A DNA stretch of 64,000 nucleotides, taken from positions 18,767 through 82,766 of the forward strand of contig NZ_VLJP01000056.1 of assembly GCF_007829525.1 (NCBI RefSeq). Direction: 5' to 3'. Both the position numbers and the translations under genes were made by a program. Origin of the DNA: Mesorhizobium sp. J18. Lineage in GTDB: Bacteria; Pseudomonadota; Alphaproteobacteria; Rhizobiales; Rhizobiaceae. Positions 53,706 to 63,791 of this stretch are shown here, piece by piece. Below the pieces are notes generated by a model. It made no database searches. It was given only the letters and a program-made list of their open reading frames with translations, and was not told the origin of the DNA. The number at the start of each line of letters is the position of its first letter. The first letter of the stretch is position 1.

Positions 53706-54494
53706 ATGCAAAAGCAAAACACAAAAAAAGCCGCGCCTGCGGCCCCCAAAAGCCCAGGCCGGACAAAATCGAGTGCCCCGGGAAGGCGGAGGCGGACCCG
53801 CACGCAATATTCGCCCGAGGAGGTTCACGAGATCTTTCGTCGTTTCTCCGTTCAGCGTCCAGAGCCGAAGGGGGAATTGGAACACATCAACCCGTTCACC
53901 CTGCTGGTTGCGGTCGTACTGTCGGCCCAGGCGACCGATGCAGGAGTCAACAAGGCTACCCGCGAGCTCTTTCCCATCGCCGATACACCGGAAAAGATGG
54001 CCGCGCTGGGGGAGGAGAAACTAGGGCGTTATATTCGCACCATCGGCCTGTGGCGCAACAAGGCGAAGAATGTGATAGCGTTATCACAGGCGCTGATCCG
54101 CGATCACGGCGGGGTCGTCCCCGACACACGCGAGGCGTTGACGAAACTCCCCGGTGTCGGTCGCAAGACGGCCAATGTGGTCCTCAACGTCGCCTTCGGC
54201 CAACCGACCATGGCGGTCGACACCCATATCTTCCGCATCGGCAACCGCATCGGGCTTGCGCCCGGCAAGACGCCCGAAGAGGTGGAGGACACGCTGGTCC
54301 GGATCATTCCGGATGAATATATGCGTCATGCCCATCATTGGCTGATCCTGCATGGCCGCTATGTCTGCAAGGCGCGCAAGCCCGATTGCCCCGATTGCGT
54401 GATCGCGGATATCTGCAAGGCCGAGGTCAAGACGACGAATATCCCCGCTCCGCTGCGGGAAATCTCCGAACTGCCTTCGGTTCCTGCTCAGTAG
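53706..54494 (+). CDS. nth: endonuclease III
   Basis: Base-excision repair glycosylase/AP lyase for oxidised pyrimidines, 262 residues. The helix-hairpin-helix LPGVGRKTANVVL holds catalytic Lys154, Asp172 lies in VDTHIFRI, and the [4Fe-4S] cluster motif is Cys221-X6-Cys228-X2-Cys231-X5-Cys237. A basic, disordered N-terminal extension of about 35 residues is longer than in E. coli. The stop overlaps the convergent DUF2214 gene by seven bases. Confidence 0.95.
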   Translation: MQKQNTKKAAPAAPKSPGRTKSSAPGRRRRTRTQYSPEEVHEIFRRFSVQRPEPKGELEHINPFTLLVAVVLSAQATDAGVNKATRELFPIADTPEKMAALGEEKLGRYIRTIGLWRNKAKNVIALSQALIRDHGGVVPDTREALTKLPGVGRKTANVVLNVAFGQPTMAVDTHIFRIGNRIGLAPGKTPEEVEDTLVRIIPDEYMRHAHHWLILHGRYVCKARKPDCPDCVIADICKAEVKTTNIPAPLREISELPSVPAQ

Positions 54495-54943
54495 CCAACG
54501 CCGCGAGCCATCATGGCCGCAAAAATCGGAATGAGTGCGAAGACCAGCACCTCAAGACGAACGAAAGTGCGCGCCGCTGCGATCGCGTGGTCGGGCACAA
54601 TATAGGTGCCCTTTGCCGAGCGCGCCTCCCTGCTCCAGCGTGCGATTCGCATGGTCGGCGATACGGACAGAAGTCCGAGTGCTATGAAAGCCGCCATTTT
54701 CGCCCAGAAGGACCAGCTGTAGACATAGAATTCCCAGCCCTTCAGGCCGAACCAGACGCGTCCGATGCCGACAAGTATGATGGCTCCCGCGAGAGCACCA
54801 TAGGCGCTGTCCAAATGGGCGAGCAGCTTTACTTCGCGTCCGGCAAGACCAGGCCGCAAAAGGACGAACTCGCCCGCAAGCACTCCGGCCAGCATGAAGA
54901 TCAGAAGATGATGCAATATGGCCAATATGAGATCGATTGCCAT
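54488..54943 (-). CDS. DUF2214 family membrane protein
   Basis: Integral membrane protein of 151 residues with four predicted membrane segments. The DUF2214 family has no assigned function. Characteristic stretches are ILHHLLIFMLAGVLAGEFVL and VGIGRVWFGLKGWEFYV, with conserved histidines at the start that could bind a metal or heme, which is speculation. It lies on the same strand as the EI24-domain gene 22 bases upstream. Confidence 0.84.
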   Translation of the reverse strand: MAIDLILAILHHLLIFMLAGVLAGEFVLLRPGLAGREVKLLAHLDSAYGALAGAIILVGIGRVWFGLKGWEFYVYSWSFWAKMAAFIALGLLSVSPTMRIARWSREARSAKGTYIVPDHAIAAARTFVRLEVLVFALIPIFAAMMARGVGY

Positions 54944-54965
54944 TCGTGTCCCTCCATGACAAACG

Positions 54966-55685
54966 TCAGCGTGTCCGACCCGGCATCGCCTCCTGTGCCG
55001 ATATCATCTTGTGCAGATGCACCATCATGGATGCCGCGAAAAGCGGGGTCAGAAGATTGAGAAGCGGAATGGCGAGAAAACCGGCAATCACCAGCCCGGC
55101 GAGAAAGACAGATCCCGCATTGCGGCGCCGTAACGCCTTTGCGTCTGATTCGCTGCGAAACCGCATGGCCGCGAATTCGAAGAATTCCCGGCCGAGCAGG
55201 TAACCGTTCACGAGGAAGAAGGCGGCGATATTGATGCCCGGCAGCAGCAGAAGCAGCAGTGCTACGATGTTGCCGAGGATGACGATGCCGAAGAATTTGA
55301 GCGACAGGATAAGTGCGGGTATCGCCGGTACCGCTTTTCCAGTCGGATCGGCGGGATAATCCGTGCGCTCCACGATCTCGGCCACGTCATCAAGGAACAG
55401 GCCGGCAATGATCGCCGTTACCGGCGCGACCAGAAGGGCGAGCCCGAGTGCCAGGCCGATGCCGGCGAAGATAGCCGCTATCAGGCTCAGCCATCCCGCC
55501 CAGGCTGGAAAACCGGGCAGCAATGCATCGATCCAGGGCAGAGCGAAGGCGTCGAACAGTTCCTTCAGGCCGAACCATAGCGCCACCAGCGCCAGCAGCG
55601 TCAGTCCCAGTGTCTTGAAGAATACGGATCGGAATTCCGCGGTGAAGAGACGACCTGCTGCAAGCCGAGCCGCTTCGAGGATCAT
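54966..55685 (-). CDS. EI24 domain (CysZ-like) membrane protein
   Basis: Multi-pass membrane protein of 239 residues. The EI24/CysZ family includes E. coli CysZ, a sulfate channel. Four to six hydrophobic segments are present, and GINIAAFFLVNGYLLGREFFE with FAAMRFRSESDAKALRRRN is the conserved core. No cys genes are nearby, so sulfate transport is only a family-based guess. The ATG at 55685 follows GGGAGGG. Confidence 0.85.
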   Translation of the reverse strand: MILEAARLAAGRLFTAEFRSVFFKTLGLTLLALVALWFGLKELFDAFALPWIDALLPGFPAWAGWLSLIAAIFAGIGLALGLALLVAPVTAIIAGLFLDDVAEIVERTDYPADPTGKAVPAIPALILSLKFFGIVILGNIVALLLLLLPGINIAAFFLVNGYLLGREFFEFAAMRFRSESDAKALRRRNAGSVFLAGLVIAGFLAIPLLNLLTPLFAASMMVHLHKMISAQEAMPGRTR

Positions 55686-55839
55686 ATGGCGGTTCCCTCC
55701 CCTACCCTGCCAAGCGAGATAGTGAGCCATAGGCGCTTACGCAAGAAAGGTTGCGTTGCCGCAGGAATTTTTGCAAACCGGGTCGGCTACATATTCCGGA
55801 CGCAACTCCCTGCCACCGCGTTCTTCAGCGGAGAAATGA

Positions 55840-56832
55840 ATGAGCGAATTCGACGTGCTTTGCATCGGCAATGCCATTGTGGACATCATCGCCCGATGCG
55901 ACGAGGCTTTTCTGCAGGAAAACGGCATCATCAAGGGGGCAATGAACCTTATCGATGCCGAGCGTGCCGAGCTCCTCTATTCCCGCATGGGCCCGGCCAT
56001 CGAGGCCTCCGGAGGCAGCGCCGGCAACACTGCCGCCGGCGTCGCCAGCCTGGGCGGAAGTGCTGCCTTCTTCGGCAAGGTCTCCTCCGATCATCTGGGC
56101 GAGATCTACACCCATGATATTCGCGCCCAAGGAGTAGCTTTCGACACCGTTCCGCTCAAGGGCGAGCCTCCGACGGCGCGCTCGATGATATTCGTCACGC
56201 CCGACGGCGAGCGTTCGATGAACACCTATCTCGGCGCCTGCGTGGAGCTTGGGCCGGAGGATGTCGAGCGCGACAAGGCGCAGGCTGCCAAGATCACTTA
56301 TTTCGAAGGCTATCTGTGGGACCCGCCGCGCGCCAAGGAAGCGATCCGTCTGACGGCAGCTTATGCGCACGAAGCTGGCCGCGAAGTTGCCATGACGCTT
56401 TCCGATCCGTTCTGTGTCGACCGTTACCGCGGCGAATTCCTCGACCTGATGCGCTCGGGCACGGTCGATATCGTGTTCGCCAACGAGCATGAGCTTAAAT
56501 CCCTCTACCAGACCGCTTCCTTCGAGACCGCATTGGAGGCCATAAGGGCGGACTGCAAGCTTGCTGCCGTCACCCGGTCCGAATTGGGGTCGATCATCGC
56601 CACCTCCGATGAAACGGTGCCCGTCGAGGCAATCGAGATTTCCGATCTGGTCGACACCACCGGCGCCGGCGATCTTTATGCGGCAGGCTTCCTGTTCGGC
56701 TATGCGACGGGCAGGAGCCTTCTCGATTGCGGACGTCTCGGATCATTGGCAGCCGGTCTGGTCATACAGCAGATCGGACCGCGCCCGCGTCAGAACCTGC
56801 GTCACGAAGCACAGCAGGCCGGACTCCTTTAA
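55840..56832 (+). CDS. PfkB-family carbohydrate kinase, adenosine kinase-like
   Basis: Sugar or nucleoside kinase of 330 residues. The N-terminus SEFDVLCIGNAIVDIIARCD and SGGSAGNTAAGVASLGG, plus the C-terminal DTTGAGDLYAAGFLFGYATG with catalytic aspartate, place it in the PfkB group usually annotated as adenosine kinase in Rhizobiales. Adenosine is plausible but not proven. The downstream TRIC-type gene is convergent, four bases away. Confidence 0.88.
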   Translation: MSEFDVLCIGNAIVDIIARCDEAFLQENGIIKGAMNLIDAERAELLYSRMGPAIEASGGSAGNTAAGVASLGGSAAFFGKVSSDHLGEIYTHDIRAQGVAFDTVPLKGEPPTARSMIFVTPDGERSMNTYLGACVELGPEDVERDKAQAAKITYFEGYLWDPPRAKEAIRLTAAYAHEAGREVAMTLSDPFCVDRYRGEFLDLMRSGTVDIVFANEHELKSLYQTASFETALEAIRADCKLAAVTRSELGSIIATSDETVPVEAIEISDLVDTTGAGDLYAAGFLFGYATGRSLLDCGRLGSLAAGLVIQQIGPRPRQNLRHEAQQAGLL

Positions 56833-56836
56833 GGAG

Positions 56837-57475
56837 CTATTCGATATCTTCAGGCCTTCGACCGGGGCGCGACTTATAGCGCGGGAAAGTCCAGCCGAAG
56901 CGCAATGCCCCTCCGCGCACCAGGAAAGCAACGACAAATCCTATGCCTGCTGCCCATGTCGGTGGCAGGCCGGCGAAGTCGGTGATGGTGAAGGTGATCG
57001 CACCGGCAAGGGCGGCTGTGACATAGATTTCGGGTCGCAGCAACACGGAAGGTTCGCCGGCAAGAAGATCGCGGAGAATGCCGCCGAAGGTGGCGGTCAG
57101 CATGCCGGTGACGACGGCTACTACGGGCGATCCCGTTGCGGTCAGCCCTTTCGCCGCACCAAGCACGGAATAGGCCGCCATACCAAGGGCATCGAGCCAC
57201 AAAAGCAGCTTGTAGCGGGATTCCACCAGATGGGCGGTGAAGAAGACCAGAACGGCAACAACCGTGCAAACCAGAAGATAGTCGGGGTTCTGCGCCCAGA
57301 ACACGGGCGTGGCGCCGAGAACCACATCACGCAGCGTTCCGCCACCGATCCCGGTCACACCGGCCAGAAAAAGGAAGCCGATAATGTCGAGCTCCTTGCG
57401 TGAGGCAGCAAGCGCACCCGTCGCCGCAAAGACCGCAACGCCGGCATAATCGAGCAGAAGTATAGGGCTCATCAC
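56837..57475 (-). CDS. TRIC-type (UPF0126) membrane cation channel protein
   Basis: Membrane protein of 212 residues with about seven helices built from two similar halves. Each half has its glycine-rich kink motif: GIGGGTLRDVVLG and FGGILRDLLAG. Bacterial relatives form trimeric monovalent cation channels; glycine transport has also been proposed for some members, so the substrate is open. It is downstream of grpE on the same strand. Confidence 0.9.
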   Translation of the reverse strand: MMSPILLLDYAGVAVFAATGALAASRKELDIIGFLFLAGVTGIGGGTLRDVVLGATPVFWAQNPDYLLVCTVVAVLVFFTAHLVESRYKLLLWLDALGMAAYSVLGAAKGLTATGSPVVAVVTGMLTATFGGILRDLLAGEPSVLLRPEIYVTAALAGAITFTITDFAGLPPTWAAGIGFVVAFLVRGGALRFGWTFPRYKSRPGRRPEDIE

Positions 57476-57532
57476 GCCGCCTCCCGCTTCATTCGATAGC
57501 GGATGGCGGCGATGATGGGAAGATGACCAGCT

Positions 57533-58210
57533 TTAAGCGTCCCTTTCGGAATAGGGATTCGGCGGGCCGGGCTCGGCAGCGGCTTCACCATCAGCGGATG
57601 CAGCCTTGGGTCCACCTTTGGCGACGCCGACCATGGCCGGCCGCAACACACGATCGCCTATCACATAGCCTGTCTGCACGACCTGCACGATCGTGTTTGC
57701 GGGCACCTCCGGATTGGGTACCTCGAACATGGCCTGGTGGAAATGCGGGTCGAAACGCTCGCCTTCCGGATTGAGCTGCTTGACGCCATGGCGTTCCAGC
57801 GCCGCGAGCATCGCTCTTTCGGTCATTTCCACACCTTCGATCAGGGCCTTAAGGCCGGCATTCCCGCCTTCCCGCGATTCGGCGGGAATCGCCTCAAGCG
57901 CGCGGCGCAGATTGTCCGAAACGGTAAGCATGTCGCGGGCGAAATTCGCAATCGCATAGGTGCGCGCATCAGTAACATCGCGCGCGGTCCTCCGGCGGAG
58001 ATTCTCCATCTCGGCCGCCAGCCGCAGGGCACGATCCTTCAATTCCTCGTTCTCGGCCGCCAGCCGCATCAAAACGTCTTCTTCCGAAGGTCCGGCAGCA
58101 TTGTCGGCGGATTCAGCCTGCGGCTTGTCCGACGCCACGCCATTCTCGACCACGGGCTCTTCGGCCTGATCGTTGTGCGGAGAGCGATCGTCCTTTGCCT
58201 GATTGGTCAT
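57533..58210 (-). CDS. grpE: nucleotide exchange factor GrpE
   Basis: Co-chaperone that releases ADP from DnaK, 225 residues. The N-terminal 55 residues are acidic and disordered, followed by a long coiled coil ([20 protein letters not shown]) and the C-terminal beta domain ([20 protein letters not shown] and [20 protein letters not shown]). It is downstream of hrcA with one small monooxygenase-like gene in between. dnaK is not in the window. Confidence 0.96.
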   Translation of the reverse strand: MTNQAKDDRSPHNDQAEEPVVENGVASDKPQAESADNAAGPSEEDVLMRLAAENEELKDRALRLAAEMENLRRRTARDVTDARTYAIANFARDMLTVSDNLRRALEAIPAESREGGNAGLKALIEGVEMTERAMLAALERHGVKQLNPEGERFDPHFHQAMFEVPNPEVPANTIVQVVQTGYVIGDRVLRPAMVGVAKGGPKAASADGEAAAEPGPPNPYSERDA

Positions 58211-58291
58211 TGCACGTCCATCTGTTTACGCAATTGTGAAGTCGGACCCGATATCGAGTGTCCGCATGATAAAATCAAGGGTGAAGGGTTG

Positions 58292-58597
58292 TTACGGAAT
58301 TTGACGCGGTAGACCGACCCCGCCGACCGGCTCGGTCGTGATACTCGGCTCAAAGCCCGCAATCAGCGGGCGCGCTCGCGCAATCGCTGCCTGAACAGCC
58401 GGCAAGGAAAGCGAGGCCTTGTGGTTGGCCTCATCGTCCCAGACCTCGGTGATCCACAATGCATCGGCATCGGAAGGATCCTTGGCGATGATATAGCTGA
58501 GACAGCCCGGCATTGCTTCGGTTCCGGCGAGCAGAATTTCCAGGAGCTCATCGCGTTTTTGCGGCTGCGCCTTCATCTTTCCGATCAGGCCGAACAT
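58292..58597 (-). CDS. ABM-domain protein, putative quinol monooxygenase
   Basis: Small 101-residue protein with an antibiotic biosynthesis monooxygenase fold, usually a dimeric ferredoxin-like barrel. Visible features are FGLIGKMKAQPQKRDELLEI at the start and WITEVWDDEANHKASLSLPA in the second half, both typical. YgiN-type quinol oxidation is a possible role; heme handling is another. It sits between hrcA and grpE, an unusual place, so it may be heat-shock induced. Confidence 0.85.
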   Translation of the reverse strand: MFGLIGKMKAQPQKRDELLEILLAGTEAMPGCLSYIIAKDPSDADALWITEVWDDEANHKASLSLPAVQAAIARARPLIAGFEPSITTEPVGGVGLPRQIP

Positions 58598-58639
58598 GAA
58601 ACACTCTCTCCGGCGCCGGGAATGGCTAGGGTCAGGACC

Positions 58640-59704
58640 CTAGCGTAGCATACGCGAAACGAGCTGGGCCGTGTAATCCACCATGGGAACGATTCGGGCA
58701 TAGTTGAGTCGTGTCGGCCCAATGACGCCGAGGGCACCGATGACGCGCGAATTGTTGTCGCGATAGGGAGCCACCACCAGCGACGAGCCGGATAGCGAGA
58801 ACAGCTTGTTCTCCGAACCGATGAAGATGCGCACGCCCGAACCCTGCTCTGCCAGTTCCAGCAGTTGCAGCATGCCTTCCTTGGTTTCCAGATCATCGAA
58901 CAGGTGGCGCAGGAGCTCGATGTCGGCTTGCGCGGTGATGTTTTCGAGCAGGTTGCTGCGGCCGCGCACGATGAGCCGGACCGGCAGGCCACTATCGGCC
59001 CCGGCCCATACCGCCAGGCCTTTGTCGACAAGCTCCCGCGACAGCGAATCGAGGGCGGCTTGCGTATCTTCCTTCAGCCGCGCGATCTCGGCGCGTGCTT
59101 CGGAAAGGGTGCGGCCACGGATATGCGCATTGAGGAAATTCGATGCCTCGTGAAGTTGCGACACGGTCACGCCTGCAGGCAGGTCGACTACCCTGTTCTC
59201 CACGTCGCCATTCTGCGACACCAGAACCGCAAGGGCCTTGTCGGGCTCCAACTGAATGAACTCTACATGCTTGAGCGGAGCTTCCGTCTTTGCCGCCACC
59301 ACGAGGCCGGCACCATGCGAAAGGCCGGAAAGCATCTGGCTTGCCTCGGTCAACATGTGCTCCAGAGACTGTCCCCCCGCCTTCACCTGTGCCTCGATGG
59401 CACGCCGTTCCTCATCGCCGAGATCGCCGATCTCCATAAAGGCATCGACGAAAAAGCGCAGTCCGAGTTGGGTCGGCAATCGTCCGGCCGAGACATGCGG
59501 CGCATAGATGAGGCCCAGCTGTTCCAGGTCGCTCATCACATTGCGGACCGTGGCCGGCGAAAGCGCGCTCGGGAGAAGACGGGAAAGATTGCGTGAGCCG
59601 ACAGGGTCGCCATCCTTGAGATAGGACTCGACGATCAGCCGGAAAATGTCGCGCGAGCGTGCGTCGAGCGATTGCAAAGCGGGATCCATGACGGGTTTCG
59701 TCAT
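58640..59704 (-). CDS. hrcA: heat-inducible transcription repressor HrcA
   Basis: Repressor that binds CIRCE elements of groESL-type operons, 354 residues. The winged helix at the N-terminus includes [20 protein letters not shown] and [20 protein letters not shown], and the C-terminal part ends [18 protein letters not shown] (here [20 protein letters not shown]). The start at 59704 has AAGGAGG upstream. An RpoH-like promoter lies 26 bases further. No CIRCE element is in the window, so its targets are elsewhere. Confidence 0.95.
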   Translation of the reverse strand: MTKPVMDPALQSLDARSRDIFRLIVESYLKDGDPVGSRNLSRLLPSALSPATVRNVMSDLEQLGLIYAPHVSAGRLPTQLGLRFFVDAFMEIGDLGDEERRAIEAQVKAGGQSLEHMLTEASQMLSGLSHGAGLVVAAKTEAPLKHVEFIQLEPDKALAVLVSQNGDVENRVVDLPAGVTVSQLHEASNFLNAHIRGRTLSEARAEIARLKEDTQAALDSLSRELVDKGLAVWAGADSGLPVRLIVRGRSNLLENITAQADIELLRHLFDDLETKEGMLQLLELAEQGSGVRIFIGSENKLFSLSGSSLVVAPYRDNNSRVIGALGVIGPTRLNYARIVPMVDYTAQLVSRMLR

Positions 59705-59729
59705 ATTTCGCGGCCTCCTTACTCGGGAA

Positions 59730-59757
59730 ATATATGCGCCGACACGGCGAACACAAC
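59730..59757 (-). promoter_or_regulatory. predicted RpoH-type promoter of hrcA
   Basis: On the minus strand GTTG (59757-59754), 17 bases, CATATAT (59736-59730), close to the alphaproteobacterial heat-shock form CTTG-N17-CYTATNT. The same bases also fit a sigma-70 reading, TTGTGT-N16-TATATT, so the sigma factor is not settled. Confidence 0.45.
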
Positions 59758-59860
59758 TGCCGCCCGACTCTGCGGACAGGCCATTTTCCTTTGCGCCACG
59801 CGCCATGGAAAGCTACAAGCTCGGCAGATTCCCACCGCTTTCCAGAGGCAGGACCCATTC

Positions 59861-60577
59861 ATGCGACCATCCAGACGCCAACCGGACGAGATGCGAGCCA
59901 TATCCTTCGAGCGCGGCATCTCGAAGCATGCCGAGGGATCCTGTCTCGTCAAGTTCGGCGACACCCATGTTCTCTGCACCGCCAGCCTCGAGGAAAAGGT
60001 GCCTGGCTGGATGCGCAATTCCGGGCGCGGCTGGGTGACGGCCGAATATGGCATGTTGCCGCGCGCCACCGGCGACCGCATGCGCCGCGAGGCCGCCGCC
60101 GGAAAACAGGGCGGCCGTACACTGGAGATCCAGCGCCTCATCGGCCGTTCGCTTCGCGCCGTGGTTGACTTGCAGGCACTGGGCGAGTTGCAGATCACGG
60201 TGGACTGCGACGTGATTCAGGCCGATGGCGGCACGCGCACGGCAGCTATTACCGGCGGTTTCGTCGCCCTGCATGATTGTCTCGCCTGGATGGAAACGCG
60301 CCAGATGACCAGCCGCGCCCGCGTGCTCAAGGATCACGTGGCGGCGATCTCCTGCGGTATCCATGACGGCACGCCGGTCCTGGACCTGGACTATGCGGAG
60401 GATTCGGCTGCCGGCACCGACGCCAATTTCGTCATGACGGGCAAGGGTGGCATCGTGGAGATACAGGGGACGGCCGAAGGGGAACCGTTCTCGGAAGATG
60501 AATTCACCGCCCTTATGAGCCTCGCCAGGAAGGGCATTACGCGCCTGATCGAGCTTCAGAAGATGGCAATCGGATAG
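59861..60577 (+). CDS. rph: ribonuclease PH
   Basis: Phosphorolytic exoribonuclease that trims tRNA 3' ends, 238 residues. [19 protein letters not shown] is the classic start; [19 protein letters not shown] and [19 protein letters not shown] hold the phosphate- and metal-binding residues. Full length and intact. It is divergent from hrcA and heads a plus-strand run with the VOC, rdgB and hemW genes, spaced by a few bases. Confidence 0.97.
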   Translation: MRPSRRQPDEMRAISFERGISKHAEGSCLVKFGDTHVLCTASLEEKVPGWMRNSGRGWVTAEYGMLPRATGDRMRREAAAGKQGGRTLEIQRLIGRSLRAVVDLQALGELQITVDCDVIQADGGTRTAAITGGFVALHDCLAWMETRQMTSRARVLKDHVAAISCGIHDGTPVLDLDYAEDSAAGTDANFVMTGKGGIVEIQGTAEGEPFSEDEFTALMSLARKGITRLIELQKMAIG

Positions 60578-60584
60578 GGCGATC

Positions 60585-60995
60585 ATGACTCCCTCGGCAA
60601 TCCTTGAATCTGCGCTCTATGTCAGCGATCTGGATGAGGCCGAACGCTTTTATGGAGATGTGCTCGGCCTGACACGCATCGCCAAGGTCGAAGGCCGGCA
60701 CGTCTTTTTCCGATGCGGCGGCGGAGTGCTGCTGCTGTTCGACCCGGAGGCCACCAGCGAGCCGCCGTCTCCGGATGCGCGGCTGCCCGTGCCGCCGCAC
60801 GGGACAAAAGGCGAAGGCCATCTCTGCTTTGCCGCCACTGCCGAGGAGATGGAAGCATGGAAACGGCATCTGCAGGCCACCGGCATCGGGATTGAGGCGG
60901 AAGTGGAATGGCCACAGGGTGGTCGTTCCATTTATTTTCGTGATCCATTCGGCAATTCGCTGGAATTCGCCGAGCCAAGAATCTGGGGGCTATAG
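60585..60995 (+). CDS. VOC superfamily (glyoxalase/dioxygenase-like) protein
   Basis: Protein of 136 residues with paired beta-alpha-beta-beta-beta modules. [19 protein letters not shown] opens the domain, and [17 protein letters not shown] ends it; the metal-binding glutamate is in SLEFAE and a histidine lies in GEGHLCFAA. The reaction is unknown. It lies 7 bases after rph and 8 bases before rdgB, so it is in the same operon. Confidence 0.88.
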   Translation: MTPSAILESALYVSDLDEAERFYGDVLGLTRIAKVEGRHVFFRCGGGVLLLFDPEATSEPPSPDARLPVPPHGTKGEGHLCFAATAEEMEAWKRHLQATGIGIEAEVEWPQGGRSIYFRDPFGNSLEFAEPRIWGL

Positions 60996-61003
60996 GTCGG
61001 GGC

Positions 61004-61648
61004 ATGCGCGAGATCGACAACCGCAGGATCGTGGTGGCCACCCATAACACCGGGAAGCTGCGCGAGATGGCCAACCTGATGGCTCCCTTCGGATTCGAAA
61101 CGACATCGGCTGCCGAGCACGATCTGCCGGAACCGGAAGAAACCGGGACCACTTTCGAGGAAAACGCCTATATCAAAGCCCATGCCGCAGCCCACGCCAC
61201 CGGCCTGCCGGCGCTTGCCGACGATTCCGGCCTTTGCGTGGACGCGCTCGACGGCGCTCCCGGGGTCTATACGGCCGACTGGGCGACGCTGGCTGACGGC
61301 ACGCGAGACTTCGGCATTGCCATGGAGAAGGTCGAGGAACTGCTGCGCGCAAAGGGAGCGCTCAAGCCGGAGGATCGCAGGGGCCGCTTTGTCGCCGTGC
61401 TCTGCCTCTGCTTTCCCGATGGCGAGGCGGAATATTATCGCGGTGAAGCGGAAGGTACTCTTGTCTGGCCGCCGCGCGGTTCGCTGGGCTTCGGCTATGA
61501 TCCGGTCTTCGTGCCGGACGGTCACAGGATTACCTTCGGTGAAATGTCCGCGGAAGAGAAGCACGGCTGGAAGCCGGGCGACGAAAAGGCGCTATCGCAC
61601 CGCGCCCGTGCCTTCAGGGAATTTGCGCGCGCACGGCTGGGCGTATGA
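61004..61648 (+). CDS. rdgB: XTP/dITP diphosphatase (Ham1/RdgB)
   Basis: Removes non-canonical purine nucleotides (ITP, XTP) from the pool. The 214 residues contain [15 protein letters not shown] at the substrate site, [35 protein letters not shown] and [11 protein letters not shown], all conserved in RdgB. The length is slightly above the usual 195-200. The stop overlaps the hemW start by four bases. Confidence 0.95.
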   Translation: MREIDNRRIVVATHNTGKLREMANLMAPFGFETTSAAEHDLPEPEETGTTFEENAYIKAHAAAHATGLPALADDSGLCVDALDGAPGVYTADWATLADGTRDFGIAMEKVEELLRAKGALKPEDRRGRFVAVLCLCFPDGEAEYYRGEAEGTLVWPPRGSLGFGYDPVFVPDGHRITFGEMSAEEKHGWKPGDEKALSHRARAFREFARARLGV

Positions 61649-62808
61649 CATCTGCCGCGGATAAGACGCCGGGATTCGGCGTTTATGTGCATTGGCCCTT
61701 CTGCGCAGCCAAATGCCCCTATTGCGACTTCAACAGCCATGTCCGGTACCAGCCGGTGGACCAGCAGCGCTTTGTTGCTGCCTTTGAACGCGAAATGGCG
61801 ATCATGCGCGCCCGCACCGGGCCACGCGAAGTGACCAGCATCTTTATCGGCGGCGGCACGCCTTCACTGATGAGGCCTGAAACGGTCGAACGCATCCTGA
61901 ATGCCGTTGCGGCCAACTGGGCGGTGCCGGCGGGCATCGAGGTTACGCTTGAGGCCAATCCGTCATCGGTGGAGGCGGAACGCTTTCGCGGCTATCGCGC
62001 CGCCGGTGTCAACCGCGTCTCGCTTGGCGTACAGGCCCTGAACGACGCCGACCTTCGCTTTCTCGGCCGGCTGCATAGTGTGGCGGAAGCGGTGCATGCT
62101 ATCGAGCTGGCGCGTGAGATCTTTCCGCGACTTTCCTTCGATCTGATCTATGCGCGACCAAAGCAGACGGTCGAGGCGTGGGCGGCCGAACTCGAACGGG
62201 CCATCAGCCATGCCGCTGATCACCTTTCGCTCTATCAGCTTACCATCGAGGAAGGCACCCGCTTCCACGCGCTGCACGAAGCCGGCAAGCTCGTGATCCC
62301 CGATAGCGATCTTGCCGCCGAGCTCTATCAGGTGACGCAGGAAATTACTGCGGCGCGGGGGCTTCCGGCCTACGAGATCTCCAATCATGCGCGGCCAGGT
62401 GCGGAGAGCCGCCACAATCTCGTCTATTGGCGCTACGGCGAATATGTCGGTATCGGACCCGGGGCCCATGGCCGATTTCTCGAGGATGGCCCGCGCGTCG
62501 TGACCTTCACCGAGAAGACGCCGGAGACCTGGGTAGGGCTGGTCGAGGAAAACGGCCATGGCATTGTCGGCGGAGAGACACTCACGCGTTCGGAGGAAGC
62601 CGACGAATTGCTGTTGATGGGCCTGCGGCTGGCAGAGGGCATTGATCTCGCACGCTACGAAGCCTTGGCCGGGCGGCCGCTAGCGTCGGAACGTATCGCC
62701 GTCCTGCAGGAGGAGCATCTGGTTGCCCCGATCGGCAATTCACGCCTGCGCGCCACCCCGGCAGGCATGATCGTGCTGGATGCCGTGGTGGCCGATCTCG
62801 CGCGGTAG
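61645..62808 (+). CDS. hemW: radical SAM heme chaperone HemW
   Basis: Heme-inserting chaperone of 387 residues, related to the oxygen-independent coproporphyrinogen dehydrogenase HemN. The radical SAM motif is Cys20-X3-Cys24-X2-Cys27 in [13 protein letters not shown], and [11 protein letters not shown] and YQLTIEEGT are conserved. The extra fourth cysteine adjacent to the cluster in true HemN (CX3CX2CXC) is absent here, since FN follows, which supports HemW. The ATG overlaps rdgB. Confidence 0.94.
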   Translation: MTSAADKTPGFGVYVHWPFCAAKCPYCDFNSHVRYQPVDQQRFVAAFEREMAIMRARTGPREVTSIFIGGGTPSLMRPETVERILNAVAANWAVPAGIEVTLEANPSSVEAERFRGYRAAGVNRVSLGVQALNDADLRFLGRLHSVAEAVHAIELAREIFPRLSFDLIYARPKQTVEAWAAELERAISHAADHLSLYQLTIEEGTRFHALHEAGKLVIPDSDLAAELYQVTQEITAARGLPAYEISNHARPGAESRHNLVYWRYGEYVGIGPGAHGRFLEDGPRVVTFTEKTPETWVGLVEENGHGIVGGETLTRSEEADELLLMGLRLAEGIDLARYEALAGRPLASERIAVLQEEHLVAPIGNSRLRATPAGMIVLDAVVADLAR

Positions 62809-62882
62809 ATCGTCCGGCCGATAGAACCACCTTCCCTTGAAAGTCACAGCATGCCAAATCTGCTGCAGGACAGGAGGGCAGG

Positions 62883-63791
62883 ATGGCGGAAACGCCGCAT
62901 GAAAAACGCAGCTTGGTGATCGGGGGGCACGAAATCTCAGCCCGTGCATTGGAGCCCGCGCTTTATCTCGTTGCCACGCCCATAGGCAATCTTGGCGATA
63001 TCACGATCCGGGCGCTGGAGACGCTCGCGGCAGCCGATGTGCTTGCCTGCGAGGATACCCGCGTGACCCGGGTGCTTCTCGACCGCTACGGCATCCGTCA
63101 GCGCCCTCAGGCCTATCACGAGTACAATGCCGAACAGGCCGGGCCAAAATTGATCGCTGCCCTTGAAGAAGGTCGCAGCGTCGTGCTCGTTTCGGATGCC
63201 GGCACGCCTCTCGTCTCAGACCCCGGTTTCCGGCTTGTGCAGCAGGCACTCGAAAGAGGGCTGAAGGTTGTTCCGGTTCCAGGTGCCTCTGCCGTTTTAG
63301 CTGCGCTGACGGCTTCCGGCCTACCTTCGGACGCCTTTCTGTTTGCCGGCTTCCTTCCGGTCAAGGAGACGCAGCGTCGGGCGCGTCTTGAGGAATTGAA
63401 AGCCGTTCCTGCGACTCTGATCTTCTTCGAATCCCCGCGCCGGCTTGCCGCCAGTCTTGCAAGCATGGTGGTTGTCCTCGGCGAGCGACCGGCCGCCATT
63501 GCGCGCGAACTTACCAAAACCTTCGAGGAGACGATATCCAGTCTGCTCCCGGAACTGGCGGCGCATTATGCCGGGGTTGAGGCCCCAAAGGGCGAGGTCG
63601 TCATCTGTGTCGGGCCGCCGGCGGAAGTCGCTGCCTTCAGCCCGGCCGATACCGACAAGCTCCTCCTGTCCTTGATCAAGGAAATGCCGGCATCAAAAGC
63701 TGCCGCCGAAGCCGCGCGTCTGACAGGTGGACGCAAATCCGAGCTTTATCAGCGCCTGCTCACCCTAAAAGATGCCGGAAATGGCGCTTGA
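62883..63791 (+). CDS. rsmI: 16S rRNA (cytidine1402-2'-O)-methyltransferase RsmI
   Basis: Methylates C1402 of 16S rRNA, 302 residues, SAM-dependent tetrapyrrole-methylase fold. The pattern is [38 protein letters not shown] and [18 protein letters not shown], followed by [18 protein letters not shown]; these are the RsmI signature. A C-terminal domain follows with [14 protein letters not shown]. It overlaps yraN by 11 bases. Confidence 0.96.
   Translation: MAETPHEKRSLVIGGHEISARALEPALYLVATPIGNLGDITIRALETLAAADVLACEDTRVTRVLLDRYGIRQRPQAYHEYNAEQAGPKLIAALEEGRSVVLVSDAGTPLVSDPGFRLVQQALERGLKVVPVPGASAVLAALTASGLPSDAFLFAGFLPVKETQRRARLEELKAVPATLIFFESPRRLAASLASMVVVLGERPAAIARELTKTFEETISSLLPELAAHYAGVEAPKGEVVICVGPPAEVAAFSPADTDKLLLSLIKEMPASKAAAEAARLTGGRKSELYQRLLTLKDAGNGA

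Noticed and set aside
59705..59860. CIRCE element before hrcA
   Set aside because: No TTAGCACTC-N9-GAGTGCTAA-like inverted repeat is visible; the region fits an RpoH-like promoter instead.
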